From the NCBI GenBank assembly GCA_016721925.1, contig JADKHE010000013.1:620001-684000 (forward strand): a stretch of DNA of 64,000 nt, given 5' to 3'. Under the pieces are notes generated by a model. That model saw only the letters and a program-made list of their open reading frames with translations. It had not been told where the DNA came from and ran no database searches. Source of the DNA: Candidatus Skiveiella danica (GTDB lineage Bacteria; Pseudomonadota; Gammaproteobacteria; Burkholderiales; Burkholderiaceae_C). Of this stretch, positions 19,036-28,688 are shown one piece after another. Each line of letters opens with the position of its first letter. The first letter of the stretch is position 1. The position numbers were made by a program, and so were the translations under genes.

Positions 19036-19877
19036 TGGCGGAATCTGCACTCGTCGTCGCCGGTCTTGGCGGCCTGCTTGGGTTGTTGGTTGGCAGCTTC
19101 CTTAACGTGGTCATCTACCGCCTTCCCAAGATGCTCGAGCATCAATGGATGGCGGAATGCGCCGAGATGTCCGGGAAAAAGGCGGAAGAGACCTCGACAT
19201 TCAATCTGGTCCGACCGCGTTCGCGCTGCCGGCAGTGCGGCCATCAGGTCTTGTGGTTCGAGAACATCCCGCTGCTCAGCTATGTGTTTCTACGGGGCAA
19301 GTGCTCCGCATGCCACTCACCTATTGGCCTGCGCTACCCGCTGGTCGAACTGGTCACGGGCGTTCTATTCTTCGGATGCTTCTGGCGCTGGGGCGCAACA
19401 CCCGCGGCAGTCGCATGGTGCGGCTTCTCCGCGGCATTGCTGGCCTTGGCACTCATCGACTGGGATACCACCTTGCTGCCCGATGACATCACGCTACCGC
19501 TGTTATGGGCGGGCCTGGTCGCCTCGGCGCTTCAGTGGACCTCGGTGACGCTGGTTGCTTCACTTTGGGGTGCCGTAGCAGGTTACTTGTCCCTCTGGTT
19601 GATCTATTGGGCCTTCAAACTGGCAACCGGCAAGGAAGGCATGGGATTCGGGGACTTCAAACTGTTCGCTGCTTTGGGGGCGTGGTTTGGTTGGCAGGCA
19701 CTCGTGCCCATGATTCTGATGGCGTCCGTCATCGGAGCCTTGGTCGGGATCGCCCTGAAATTCGCCAGCGGCCTGCGCGAAGGCGGCTACGTTCCTTTCG
19801 GCCCCTTTCTCGCTGGCGCCGGGCTGACCGCCATGGTGTTCGGCCCGCAATCCATTTTGCGTGTGGCAGGACTGTAG
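19035..19877 (+). CDS. pilD: Prepilin peptidase / N-methyltransferase PilD
   Basis: Membrane aspartyl protease that removes the leader from type IV prepilins and methylates the new N terminus; it usually also serves type II secretion. It has 280 residues. A cytoplasmic zinc-like tetracysteine motif (CRQC, then CSAC) lies near 60-95. The two catalytic aspartates are in DWDTTLLPDD and in GMGFGDFK. About eight membrane spans are evident. It overlaps pilC by TGATG. Confidence 0.95.
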   Translation: MAESALVVAGLGGLLGLLVGSFLNVVIYRLPKMLEHQWMAECAEMSGKKAEETSTFNLVRPRSRCRQCGHQVLWFENIPLLSYVFLRGKCSACHSPIGLRYPLVELVTGVLFFGCFWRWGATPAAVAWCGFSAALLALALIDWDTTLLPDDITLPLLWAGLVASALQWTSVTLVASLWGAVAGYLSLWLIYWAFKLATGKEGMGFGDFKLFAALGAWFGWQALVPMILMASVIGALVGIALKFASGLREGGYVPFGPFLAGAGLTAMVFGPQSILRVAGL

Positions 19878-19884
19878 GCAACGC

Positions 19885-20511
19885 ATGAAGGGGACCTTCC
19901 TGGTCGGCCTGACCGGCGGCATCGGCAGCGGAAAAAGCACCGTCGCCCGAATGCTGGGCGACATAGGTGCGGTGATCCTTGATGCGGATGCGATTGCCCG
20001 TCATTTGACCGATGCCGGCGGCGCCGCCATGCCGGCCATCAAAGCCGAGTTTGGGGCTGACTTCATTACCCCCGAAGGTGCACTGGATCGCAAGCGCATG
20101 CGTGATCTCGCCTTTCACGACCCCGCCGCCAAGCAACGCCTTGAGGCCATCATTCACCCCCTTGTGGGGCAGACGACCGGCGAGCAAGCCCGCCAAGCAA
20201 TCGATGAAGGCCACCCCTGCGTCGTTTTCGACATTCCATTATTGGTCGAGTCCGGCCACTGGCGAACGAAACTGAACCGCATCATCGTGGTTGATTGTGA
20301 TGAAGGAACCCAGATCGAGCGCGTGATGACGCGCAACGGGATGGCCCTGGATGATGTCAAGCGGATCATCGAGTCGCAGGCCGGTCGCCACGTCAGGCTT
20401 GCCGCCGCGGACATCGTGATCAGCAATCAGGATGTGTCGCTTGACTCCCTGGCCCATGAGGTCGCGCATTTGGCCGAACCATTCGGTCTATCATTGGAAA
20501 ACTGGAAATAG
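19885..20511 (+). CDS. coaE: Dephospho-CoA kinase
   Basis: Phosphorylates dephospho-CoA, the last step of coenzyme A synthesis. It has 208 residues from MKGTFLVGLTGG; the eight-residue extension upstream overlaps the end of pilD and is not conserved. The P-loop GGIGSGKS occupies residues 10-17, and DADAIARHL follows as the usual aspartate motif. The pilD-coaE-zapD-yacG order is common in proteobacteria. Confidence 0.95.
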   Translation: MKGTFLVGLTGGIGSGKSTVARMLGDIGAVILDADAIARHLTDAGGAAMPAIKAEFGADFITPEGALDRKRMRDLAFHDPAAKQRLEAIIHPLVGQTTGEQARQAIDEGHPCVVFDIPLLVESGHWRTKLNRIIVVDCDEGTQIERVMTRNGMALDDVKRIIESQAGRHVRLAAADIVISNQDVSLDSLAHEVAHLAEPFGLSLENWK

Positions 20512-20515
20512 CAGC

Positions 20516-21271
20516 GTGATCCTCTACGAATATCCTTTCAACGAACGCATTCGCACCTATCTGCGGCTCGAGCATCTTTTCTTGCGTCTGGACGAACTGG
20601 TGGCGCGCGAAACACCGCTGGATCACCACTACGCACTGACCACGCTTTTCGAGATCATGGACGTGGCCACCCGGGCCGACCTCAAGTCCGATGTCCTCAA
20701 GGATCTCGACAAACAAAAGCAGGTTCTGAACAGCTACCGTGGAAACCCGGCCATTTCTGAGCAAGTCCTCGACGATGTCGTGGGCCAGCTTGAACATTGC
20801 TTCACGACGCTGAGCGGACTGCCGGGCAAAGCCGGCCAGTCGCTGACCGAGAATGACTGGCTCATGAGTGTGCGTAGCCGGGCCGTCATCCCTGGAGGCA
20901 CCTGCGAATTTGATTTGCCTGCCTATTTTGCATGGCAGCACAAAAGCGCCGCGACGCGCCATGGCGATCTTCTGACATGGACGGCGACGGTCAAGCCATT
21001 GGCGGAATCCATCCGGATGTTGTTGAACATGCTGCGTGATTCAGGAACTCCGCAAAAAGTGGTCGCTCCCGGAGGCCAGTTTCAGCAACCCCTGCCGCAA
21101 GGCCGCACTTTCCAGCTGCTGCGCCTGCGCATTGACCCGGATCTGGACCTGATTCCAGAAATCAGCGGCAACCGGTTGCTGGTTTCCGTTCGACTGATGC
21201 GCCTTGGCGAGGACACCCGGCTGCATCCCGACAACAGCGACACCCAGTTCGAATTGACCCTGTGTTCGTGA
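20516..21271 (+). CDS. zapD: Cell division protein ZapD
   Basis: FtsZ-associated protein that cross-links protofilaments in the division ring (formerly YacF, DUF1342). It has 251 residues from a GTG 5 bases after coaE. The conserved opening VILYEYPFNERIRTYLRLEHLF and the following helical domain are typical, with a beta-rich C-terminal half. Longer upstream reading would overlap coaE heavily and is rejected. Confidence 0.92.
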   Translation: MILYEYPFNERIRTYLRLEHLFLRLDELVARETPLDHHYALTTLFEIMDVATRADLKSDVLKDLDKQKQVLNSYRGNPAISEQVLDDVVGQLEHCFTTLSGLPGKAGQSLTENDWLMSVRSRAVIPGGTCEFDLPAYFAWQHKSAATRHGDLLTWTATVKPLAESIRMLLNMLRDSGTPQKVVAPGGQFQQPLPQGRTFQLLRLRIDPDLDLIPEISGNRLLVSVRLMRLGEDTRLHPDNSDTQFELTLCS

Positions 21272-21283
21272 GGCCGTGCGCTC

Positions 21284-21502
21284 ATGTCTGCCGTGACGCG
21301 ATCCCAATCTGCCGACCGCTGGGTTCGCTGTCCGGCCTGCGGGGGCGATAGCCTTTATTCGCCGGACAATCCGTTCCGGCCTTTCTGTTGCGAACGATGC
21401 AAGAGCCTTGATCTGGGCGCCTGGGCCAATGAAAGCTTCAGGGTTCCGACAGAGATGCCGATCGACGAAACACCGCCACACGACCCGAAAAGCTCGCCGT
21501 AA
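21284..21502 (+). CDS. yacG: DNA gyrase inhibitor YacG (zinc-binding)
   Basis: A 72-residue zinc protein that in E. coli binds GyrB and blocks DNA binding. The four zinc ligands are in CPACGG (near residue 18) and CCERCKSLDLGAWA (near 37). It follows zapD by 12 bases. A possible proline-rich C-terminal tail (ETPPHDPKSSP) is disordered. It is convergent with mutT. Confidence 0.93.
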   Translation: MSAVTRSQSADRWVRCPACGGDSLYSPDNPFRPFCCERCKSLDLGAWANESFRVPTEMPIDETPPHDPKSSP

Positions 21503-21522
21503 TCAAATAATACAAGGAAATC

Positions 21523-21571
21523 GGGAAATTCCCAGCTTCAAATGGTCATTTCATGCTATTTAATATGTAGC
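21523..21571 (-). repeat. Dispersed intergenic repeat, copy 5 (full length, overlaps mutT end)
   Basis: On the minus strand: GCTAC-N7-ATAGC-N8-ACCATTTGAAGCTGGGAA-TTTCCC. The end forms the 11-base palindrome GGGAAATTCCC (21523-21533). The last three codons and stop of mutT (21560-21571) lie inside the repeat. Confidence 0.75.
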
Positions 21572-22030
21572 ATCTTGAAATCCCTGTTCCGCGGCAAACC
21601 ATTCCAGAACCGGCACGGTACCCGGCAGCACAGGTGCCACCGCAACCGGCAGATGCTGCCAGGCGAACGATTGGCCTTCGCGCATCTCCAGGAACCCACG
21701 CCAGCCGGTGACCTTGAAAAAATTCAGCCGGACCAGCGCATGCGGATAGTCGACCAACTGTTCCTTCCATCGGGTCAACTGTGTGACTTCAATGCCCAGT
21801 TCTTCGAAGAGTTCTCGACACAACGCCTGCTCCACGCTTTCACCGCCCTCCACCTTGCCACCGGGGAACTCCCAATAGCCGGAATAGACCTTGCCACCGG
21901 GACGGGAAGTCAGCAGAAAATCACCGTCGGGGCGAATCAGCACGCCGACGGCGACTTCAACCACCGGGCGATCGGGTCCGCCCAAGCGTTGGATGCCGGC
22001 ATCGGCCCGCAATGGCTCGTGCCCATTCAC
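21560..22030 (-). CDS. mutT: MutT-like Nudix hydrolase (8-oxo-dGTP diphosphatase)
   Basis: Predicted to remove oxidised nucleotides such as 8-oxo-dGTP and prevent A:T to C:G mutations. It has 156 residues from the GTG that overlaps the upstream ATPase stop (GTGA). The complete Nudix box lies at about 57-80 (GGKVEGGESVEQALCRELFEELGI), and VEVAVGVLI precedes it. The final residues ATY and the stop are encoded by a dispersed repeat. Substrate choice is inferred from similarity to MutT, not shown. Confidence 0.87.
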   Translation of the reverse strand: MNGHEPLRADAGIQRLGGPDRPVVEVAVGVLIRPDGDFLLTSRPGGKVYSGYWEFPGGKVEGGESVEQALCRELFEELGIEVTQLTRWKEQLVDYPHALVRLNFFKVTGWRGFLEMREGQSFAWQHLPVAVAPVLPGTVPVLEWFAAEQGFQDATY

Positions 22031-22905
22031 GTTGCGACCGGGTATCTGCCCATGAAGTCCTGGGCAAACTGGTAGGCGACACGGCCACTGCGCGATCCGC
22101 GCTCCAATGCCCAGATCAACGCCAGCGGACGCGCCGCCTCGACCATGGCGGTGTTTGCCCCCAGCGACTGCAACCATTGCCCGACGATGGTCAGGTACTC
22201 GTCCTGACTGAACGGATAGAAGCTGACCCAGAGTCCGAACCGTTCAGACAAGGAGATCTTTTCCTCGATCACTTCGCCCGGATGCACTTCACCGTCATCG
22301 GTGTGTGAATAACTGAGGTTGTCCTTCATGTACTCGGGCAGAAGGTGGCGGCGGTTGCTGGTAGCGTACACGAGCAAATTGGGGGTCGGCGCAGCGATGG
22401 ATCCGTCCAGAATCGATTTCAATGCCTTGTAGGCCGGCTCGCCATCTTCAAAACTCAGGTCATCACAAAAGACGATAAATCGTTCCGGCCGGTCAGCCAC
22501 CACCTCGACGATGTCCGGAAGGTCGGTCAGGTCCGCCTTGTCAACCTCGATCAGACGCAGGCCCTGCGCGGCATAGGTATTCAGGATGGCCTTGATCAGG
22601 GATGACTTGCCGGTCCCGCGCGCGCCCGTCAACAGAACGTTGTTGGCCGGTTTTCCCTGAATGAACTGCAAGGTATTGCGCTCTATTTTTTCCTTCTGCG
22701 GATCGATTTCCTTCAAGTCGGCCAGCCCCAGAGTCGCCAGGTGGCGGACGGGTTCCAGGACACCGTGCCCGGAACTGCGTTTGCGGTACCGCCAAGCCAC
22801 AGCCCGCGCCCAGTCAGGCGCCGCCAGCGGCTGTGGCAGCGCCGATTCGATCCGCGTCATCAGTTGTTCCGCCCGCGCGAGCAGGCGCTCAAAGGTTTCG
22901 TTCAT
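22027..22905 (-). CDS. DUF815-family ATP-binding protein
   Basis: A 292-residue AAA-like P-loop ATPase of unknown process, conserved beside mutT and argJ in Burkholderiales. The start MNETFERLLARAEQL is chosen 4 bases after the argJ stop; open frame further upstream lies inside argJ. Walker A is GARGTGKSS (94-102), followed by Walker B-like FIVFCDDLSFED and the sensor ATSNRRHLLPEYM. It is sandwiched in the argJ-ATPase-mutT operon. Confidence 0.85.
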   Translation of the reverse strand: MNETFERLLARAEQLMTRIESALPQPLAAPDWARAVAWRYRKRSSGHGVLEPVRHLATLGLADLKEIDPQKEKIERNTLQFIQGKPANNVLLTGARGTGKSSLIKAILNTYAAQGLRLIEVDKADLTDLPDIVEVVADRPERFIVFCDDLSFEDGEPAYKALKSILDGSIAAPTPNLLVYATSNRRHLLPEYMKDNLSYSHTDDGEVHPGEVIEEKISLSERFGLWVSFYPFSQDEYLTIVGQWLQSLGANTAMVEAARPLALIWALERGSRSGRVAYQFAQDFMGRYPVAT

Positions 22906-22909
22906 GTCC

Positions 22910-24139
22910 TCAGGACCGATAGTCGGCGTTGATAGTGACGTACTCGTGGCTGAAATCGCAGGTCCAGACCGTGTCTGTCGCGGCCCCACGGCCCAGCCGG
23001 ATCCTGACAGTGATCTCGTTCTGTTTCATGACCCGCTGTCCGTCCTCTTCCCGGTAAGTCGGATTGCGCCCGCCGTTCACAGCCACGTGGACATCGTCCA
23101 GGAACAGATCGATCAGGGACGGGTCCAGGTCGTCGATCCCGGCGTAGCCCACGGCAGCAAGAATTCGCCCCAGATTGGGATCGCTGGCATAGAACGCCGT
23201 CTTCACCAGCGGCGAGTGAGCGATCGCATAAGCCACCTGACGGCACTCAGCGCTGCTCCTGCCATCCTCCACGCGCACCGTGATGAACTTGGTGGCCCCC
23301 TCCCCGTCCCGGACGATGGCCTGCGCCAACTGCCGCGCAACGTCCATCATTGCGTTCTTGAGAACAAGGCCCAACCCCTGATTCAACGAGGCGAGCGGCT
23401 TGTGCGGTGCCTTGTTGGTGGCAATGACGACAAAAGAGTCATTGGTTGAAGTATCCCCGTCAATTGTGACGCGATTGAACGAACCTTCAGCCAGATCAAG
23501 GGCAAGCTGCTTCATCAGGGAGGGAGCGATGCAGGCGTCCGTGGCCAGAAAACCGAGCATGGTTGCCATGTTGGGGCGAATCATGCCGGCTCCCTTGCTC
23601 ATCCCGGTGATCGTCACCGGGACGCCGTCCAGATTGATGACTTTGCTTGCAGCCTTCGGAATCGTATCCGTCGTCATGATGGCTTGCGCCGCCTGGCCCC
23701 AGTGATCCACATCCAGGTCAGCCAGAGCCGCCGGCAAGCCCGCCTCGATGCGTTCAACGGGCAAGGGTTCCATGATGACGCCGGTTGAAAATGGCAGAAC
23801 CTGCTCCGGAGCGACGTCCAGATGCTTGGCCAATGAGGCACAGGTGGCCCGCGCCCGCGCCAGCCCCTCGGCACCGGTCCCCGCATTCGCGTTGCCCGTG
23901 TTGATCACCAGAGCACGGATCTGCGCAGCGGCGGCGAAATGTTCGCGGCAGACCTGTACCGGCGCCGCGCAAAACCGGTTGCGCGTGAACACGCCCGAAA
24001 CGCTGGCACCATCCTCAAGCAAGATGACCGTCAGATCCTTGCGCTCCACCTTGCGAATGCCTGCTTCGGCCACGCCCAGGCGAACACCAGCTACGGGATG
24101 AAGGTCAGAAGGAGTGGGCGGGGACAGATTGACTGGCAT
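22910..24139 (-). CDS. argJ: Bifunctional ornithine acetyltransferase / N-acetylglutamate synthase
   Basis: Recycles the acetyl group from N-acetylornithine to glutamate in arginine synthesis. It has 409 residues. The self-cleavage site is intact: [16 protein letters not shown], with the nucleophilic threonine at about residue 193 that becomes the N terminus of the beta chain. Whether it is mono- or bifunctional cannot be read from the sequence. It is the first gene of a minus-strand operon with the DUF815 ATPase and mutT. Confidence 0.95.
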   Translation of the reverse strand: MPVNLSPPTPSDLHPVAGVRLGVAEAGIRKVERKDLTVILLEDGASVSGVFTRNRFCAAPVQVCREHFAAAAQIRALVINTGNANAGTGAEGLARARATCASLAKHLDVAPEQVLPFSTGVIMEPLPVERIEAGLPAALADLDVDHWGQAAQAIMTTDTIPKAASKVINLDGVPVTITGMSKGAGMIRPNMATMLGFLATDACIAPSLMKQLALDLAEGSFNRVTIDGDTSTNDSFVVIATNKAPHKPLASLNQGLGLVLKNAMMDVARQLAQAIVRDGEGATKFITVRVEDGRSSAECRQVAYAIAHSPLVKTAFYASDPNLGRILAAVGYAGIDDLDPSLIDLFLDDVHVAVNGGRNPTYREEDGQRVMKQNEITVRIRLGRGAATDTVWTCDFSHEYVTINADYRS

Positions 24140-24232
24140 GGTGTGATTTCCTGAAGAACTCGAATTGTCGGGAAATGGTGGTCGGGAAACACAAAACGGG
24201 CCTGGGCCCGCTTCGTTGTAAGATTCGCCGGT

Positions 24233-26983
24233 TCAGGCCAATCGACCGTGGCACTGCTTGTACTTCTTGCCGCTGCCACATGGGCAGGGATCGTTCCGGC
24301 CGACGCGGGGAATCTCATCACCGGTCGAGGACGCACCGGCCCCAGCAAGCGTCTGAACTTCACCAGTCTCCGTTGGCGCGGTATAGGTCACGTTGAAGAT
24401 GTTCTCAGCGCGCTCTTCCATCGCGACCGCCGCTTGCTCCAGCTGTTCGCCAGATTCGATCCTGACCGTCATGAGCACTTTGGTGACATCGTTCTTGACG
24501 GCGTCTAGCAATTGGCCAAAAAGTTCAAATGCTTCCCGCTTGTATTCCTGCTTCGGCTGCTTCTGCGCATAACCGCGCAAATGAATGCCCTGACGCAGAT
24601 AGTCGAGCGCACTCAGATGCTCCCGCCAGTGGGTGTCAATGCTCTGCAACAGGACCATGCGTTCGAACTGAGTGAAATTCTCACCGCCGATCTGCGCGAC
24701 CTTGGCTTCAAATGCTGCGTCCGCCGCAGCAAGCACTTTCGCCAGGACCTCTTCCACCGTGATTGCCGATGCGGCCTGGATGGTCTCGCGCAACGGCACG
24801 CTGATCTGCCACTCCTCGGCCAGTACCTTTTCCAGACCCGCCGCGTCCCATTGCTCTTCAACTGATTCGATCGGAACATAAAGATGCGCCAGATCGGTGA
24901 AGCAACCTTCGCGCAACGACGCAATCTGGCCCGACAGGTCACTTGCATCAAGAATATCGTTGCGTTGCTGATAGATCACCTTGCGCTGGTCGTTCGAAAC
25001 GTCGTCGTACTCCAGCAACTGTTTGCGAATATCGAAGTTGCGCGCTTCGACCTTGCGTTGCGCGCTTTCGATGCTGCGGGTGACGATGCCCGCCTCAATC
25101 GCCTCCCCATCGGGCATTTTCAGCCGCTCCATGATGGCTCGCACACGGTCGCCCGCAAAGATCCGCATCAGCGCATCGTCCAGGCTCAGGTAAAAACGTG
25201 ACGACCCCGGATCCCCCTGGCGTCCCGAGCGACCCCGCAACTGGTTGTCGATTCGTCTGGATTCATGCCGCTCCGTCGCAATGATCCGCAGGCCACCCTG
25301 TCCAGTGACGAATTCATGCTCCTTCTTCCAGTTGGCACGCAGTTCCTCTACCTTGGCCGCGCGCGCGGCAGAATCAAGTCCTTCGTCAGCTTCCACGGCA
25401 GCGACAAGTTTCTCAATATTGCCGCCGAGCACGATGTCGGTGCCTCGGCCGGCCATGTTGGTTGCAATCGTGATCATCTTCGGCCGCCCAGCCTGCGCCA
25501 CGATGTCGGCCTCACGCGCGTGCTGCTTTGCGTTCAGGACCTGGTGGGGGAGTTTTTCCTTGTCCAACAGGCCAGAGATCAGTTCAGAGTTCTCGATTGA
25601 GGTCGTACCCACAAGTACCGGCTGACCGCGGTCGTAGCACTCCCTGATGTCAGCGATCGCTGCGGCGTATTTTTCGCGTGCGGTCTTGTACACACGGTCC
25701 AGTTGGTCCTCGCGTCGGCTGGGACGGTTGGGCGGGATCACCACGGTTTCCAGTCCGTAGATTTCCTGGAATTCGTAGGCCTCGGTATCGGCCGTTCCCG
25801 TCATCCCAGCCAACTTGGCGTAGAGCCGGAAATAGTTCTGGAACGTGATCGACGCCATCGTCTGGTTTTCTGCCTGGATCGCCACGCCCTCCTTGGCCTC
25901 GACCGCCTGGTGCAGGCCGTCGCTCCACCGGCGACCGCTCATCAGGCGGCCGGTGAATTCGTCGACGATCACGATCTCGCCCTCCTGAACCACATAGTGC
26001 TGATCACGGTGGTACAAATGGTTGGCACGCAGCGCTGCGTACAGGTGATGCATCAGGGCTATATTGGCAGGGTCATACAGGCTGGCGCCTGGCGGAATCA
26101 GTCCGAACTCCGCAAGAATGCGCTCTGCGTTCTCATGCCCCATCTCGGTCAGAAAAACCTGGTGGGTCTTTTCGTCGAGAGTGAAATCACCTGGTGTGAT
26201 GACGCCTTCGCCCGTGTGTGGATCGGCCTCGCCTTCTTGGCGTTTCAGCGATGGCACGACGCGGTTCATCGCCAGATACATGGCCGTGTGGTCCTCGGCC
26301 TGCCCGCTGATGATCAAGGGCGTTCGCGCCTCGTCGATCAGGATGGAGTCCACCTCGTCAACGATGGCGTAGTTCAGCGGCCGCTGGACCCGGTCCTGAA
26401 CCTCATAGACCATGTTGTCCCGGAGGTAGTCAAAGCCGAACTCGTTGTTGGTTCCGTAGGTGATGTCCGCCTGATAGGCGGCCTGCTTTTCCTCACGGGA
26501 CATGTTGGGCAAATTGACGCCCACAGAAAGTCCAAGGAAGTTGTACAGGCGCCCCATCCACTGTGCGTCCCGGTTGGCCAGGTAGTCATTGACTGTCACC
26601 ACGTGAACGCCCTTGCCAGTCAGGGCATTCAGGAACACCGGTAGCGTCGCTGTGAGCGTCTTTCCTTCGCCCGTCCCCATCTCCGAGATCTTCCCGTTGT
26701 GGAGGGACATGCCCCCCAGAAGCTGCACGTCGAAATGCCGCATCTTCATGACGCGCTTCGAGCCTTCGCGGACAACCGCAAAAGCCTCGACAAGGATTGC
26801 ATCCAGCGTCTCGCCAGCCGACCCACGGCCTTTGAGTTCAAGGGTCTTCTCGCGCAACTGCTCATCGGTCAGAGCCTCGAACTGAGACTCCATCGCGTTG
26901 ATTCGCTCCACAGTCTTGCGGTATTGCTTGAGCAGACGATCGTTGCGACTGCCGAAAATTTTGGTCAGGAAGTTGGTGGCCAT
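24233..26983 (-). CDS. secA: Protein translocase ATPase SecA
   Basis: Motor that pushes preproteins through SecYEG. It has 916 residues from [17 protein letters not shown]; seven further open codons upstream are not conserved. Walker A is MGTGEGKT (102-109) and the [19 protein letters not shown] motif follows in NBD1. The C-terminal zinc-binding SEC-C tail is present ([14 protein letters not shown]), which in other species binds SecB and phospholipids. It lies downstream of an M23 peptidase, a common neighbour. Confidence 0.97.
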   Translation of the reverse strand: MATNFLTKIFGSRNDRLLKQYRKTVERINAMESQFEALTDEQLREKTLELKGRGSAGETLDAILVEAFAVVREGSKRVMKMRHFDVQLLGGMSLHNGKISEMGTGEGKTLTATLPVFLNALTGKGVHVVTVNDYLANRDAQWMGRLYNFLGLSVGVNLPNMSREEKQAAYQADITYGTNNEFGFDYLRDNMVYEVQDRVQRPLNYAIVDEVDSILIDEARTPLIISGQAEDHTAMYLAMNRVVPSLKRQEGEADPHTGEGVITPGDFTLDEKTHQVFLTEMGHENAERILAEFGLIPPGASLYDPANIALMHHLYAALRANHLYHRDQHYVVQEGEIVIVDEFTGRLMSGRRWSDGLHQAVEAKEGVAIQAENQTMASITFQNYFRLYAKLAGMTGTADTEAYEFQEIYGLETVVIPPNRPSRREDQLDRVYKTAREKYAAAIADIRECYDRGQPVLVGTTSIENSELISGLLDKEKLPHQVLNAKQHAREADIVAQAGRPKMITIATNMAGRGTDIVLGGNIEKLVAAVEADEGLDSAARAAKVEELRANWKKEHEFVTGQGGLRIIATERHESRRIDNQLRGRSGRQGDPGSSRFYLSLDDALMRIFAGDRVRAIMERLKMPDGEAIEAGIVTRSIESAQRKVEARNFDIRKQLLEYDDVSNDQRKVIYQQRNDILDASDLSGQIASLREGCFTDLAHLYVPIESVEEQWDAAGLEKVLAEEWQISVPLRETIQAASAITVEEVLAKVLAAADAAFEAKVAQIGGENFTQFERMVLLQSIDTHWREHLSALDYLRQGIHLRGYAQKQPKQEYKREAFELFGQLLDAVKNDVTKVLMTVRIESGEQLEQAAVAMEERAENIFNVTYTAPTETGEVQTLAGAGASSTGDEIPRVGRNDPCPCGSGKKYKQCHGRLA

Positions 26984-27119
26984 GCGTGCAGGACCGACCA
27001 CCAAACCTCTACGGCTGGCAGACGTCCGAAATCCCTAAGATTGGTTGGATTCAAGTAAAGGCGCCATCACCGATTGCAAGGGTCACTGCGAAATGGCAAC
27101 GACGGCGCATCGGCGCATT

Positions 27120-28091
27120 TTACCTCTGCGGTGTCCGAGTCGGCCCGTTGGGCACCGCAGCCACTGCGACGGTTTGCGATGGCAGGTCTTGCCCTGCCTG
27201 CAGGAACTTATGGGGATCTTGCTGAACCCCCTGCACCAGAACCTCAAAGTGCAAATGTGAGCCCGTCGAACGACCCGTGGTTCCGACCTCGGCGATCTTC
27301 TGACCGCGCCGCACCAGGTCACCCTTCTTGACAAAAACCCGGGATGCGTGGGCATAACGACTGACGAGGTCGTTCCCGTGATCGATTTCGATCATGTTGC
27401 CGTAGGCTGCGTGGTACTCCTGAGTGACGACCACGCCACCGGCCGCAGAAAGGATCGGTGTGCCGGGATCAGCAGAAAAGTCCAGCCCCGTGTGCAAGGC
27501 CGACCGGCCGGTAATCGGGTCGATCCGCCACCCAAACGCTGAACCTAGGCTGACCGCAGAGACGGGTTGCTGCGTCGGAACCATGGACCGGCGAATCTTC
27601 TGATCGAACAGCCTCGACTCCATGACGGTCAGCAGGTCGGATCGCCGCCCCCCTTGCTGCTCAAGCTCGGCCAGCGTCGCCTGCAACTCTTCCAACGAAA
27701 GAGATGGCCCGGATACCAGTATGCCACCTCGCCCGAGGGGCGCTTTGATTTCAGCGGGATTCACGCCGGCCAGGCCAGAAACACGTTCGCCGAGCGATTC
27801 CAGTTGCATCATCTTGGCCTGCATTTCGCCAACCCGGCGAGCCATGGCATCCAGGTTTTCGCGCATGAACCGGTCACGCTGGTCGAACTCATCCTTGACC
27901 ACCAATCTGACCAAGGAACCCACCACGGGCCAGCCCTCACGGGCGCCTTTAAGAAAAACCCAGTGATAGAGAGACGCTGCGACCAGCATGAGGCCCGTTG
28001 AAACGACAAGGCCCGTCAGCAGCAGCTTCGTTCCCGACAGGTGAACGGCCCGGCTTCTTGCCAGCCAGGCATCCGTGATAATCAAGTGCAT
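27120..28091 (-). CDS. M23-family peptidase, membrane anchored (murein hydrolase or regulator)
   Basis: A 323-residue LytM-domain protein predicted to sit in the periplasm on one N-terminal membrane helix (about 24-46). A coiled-coil stretch (about 70-110) precedes the peptidase domain (about 190-300). The zinc ligands of active M23 enzymes are present: H and D in HTGLDFSAD and the HLH of GSHLHFEV, so it is probably catalytic rather than an EnvC-type regulator. It is divergent from the DciA-like gene and upstream of secA. Confidence 0.88.
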   Translation of the reverse strand: MHLIITDAWLARSRAVHLSGTKLLLTGLVVSTGLMLVAASLYHWVFLKGAREGWPVVGSLVRLVVKDEFDQRDRFMRENLDAMARRVGEMQAKMMQLESLGERVSGLAGVNPAEIKAPLGRGGILVSGPSLSLEELQATLAELEQQGGRRSDLLTVMESRLFDQKIRRSMVPTQQPVSAVSLGSAFGWRIDPITGRSALHTGLDFSADPGTPILSAAGGVVVTQEYHAAYGNMIEIDHGNDLVSRYAHASRVFVKKGDLVRRGQKIAEVGTTGRSTGSHLHFEVLVQGVQQDPHKFLQAGQDLPSQTVAVAAVPNGPTRTPQR

Positions 28092-28129
28092 TGATGTTCC
28101 CTCTCAAGCCCGCGTGACCGGACCCACCC

Positions 28130-28441
28130 ATGAATCGCCGAAACCACGCTGTTTCTCTGCTACAGGCAGCCCAAGCATCACCGATGCTCGCCAACCTCGC
28201 CGAACTCGCGCGCGATTCACAGGAACGGCTCCGGACCGTTCAACCCCTTATTCCCGCCAACCTTCGGCCTTCCATCGTGGCTGGTCCGATTGAGGGCGAT
28301 GCATGGTGTCTGCTGGTCAGCAACACGACCGCTGCCGCCAAACTGAGGCAACTGCTACCGTCCCTCGTTTCCACACTCAACAGCCGAGGCTGGACTGTCA
28401 CCTCCATCCGGGTCAAAGTCCAAGCCCAGGGAACTCGCTGA
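28130..28441 (+). CDS. DUF721 protein, DciA-like helicase-loader candidate
   Basis: A 103-residue protein of the DUF721 type. In bacteria lacking DnaC, DciA of this family helps load or activate the replicative helicase DnaB. A conserved C-terminal half (GDAWCLLVSNTTAAAKLRQLLPSLVSTLNSRGW) fits the KH-like DciA domain, but the protein is short and lacks an obvious extended tail. The function is inferred from family resemblance only. It is divergent from the M23 gene, with 38 bases between them. Confidence 0.6.
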   Translation: MNRRNHAVSLLQAAQASPMLANLAELARDSQERLRTVQPLIPANLRPSIVAGPIEGDAWCLLVSNTTAAAKLRQLLPSLVSTLNSRGWTVTSIRVKVQAQGTR

Positions 28442-28566
28442 TCCTGGTATCTTGGCGCAATGGCCCCCATGGCCCGCCGTCTTCAATTGTGGACAACCGA
28501 CCCGGGAAGGAACCATGAAAGAGCCACTGACAAAAACCACTCGCCCCATCCTGACCAGAATGCGCG

Positions 28567-28642
28567 TGGTGCCGATTATCGGATTCGAACTGATGACCTA
28601 CCGCTTACAAGGCGGTTGCTCTACCAACTGAGCTAAATCGGC
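28567..28642 (-). tRNA. tRNA-Thr (anticodon TGT)
   Basis: A 76-base cloverleaf with encoded CCA on the minus strand. The acceptor arms GCCGATT and AATCGGC pair. The anticodon stem ACCGC/GCGGT encloses loop CTTGTAA with TGT at 34-36, and the T arm contains GTTCGAAT. It lies downstream of sspB; the 125 bases between it and the DciA-like gene hold nothing I recognise. Confidence 0.97.
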
Positions 28643-28651
28643 GACGAACGT

Positions 28652-28657
28652 ATTTTA
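28652..28657 (-). promoter_or_regulatory. tRNA-Thr -10 element
   Basis: TAAAAT on the minus strand, 9 bases before the mature tRNA 5' end, suggesting the tRNA has its own promoter rather than depending on sspAB. The -35 is weak. Confidence 0.4.
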
Positions 28658-28688
28658 CTCGCCCAAACCCGACCCAATTTCCCCCGAA

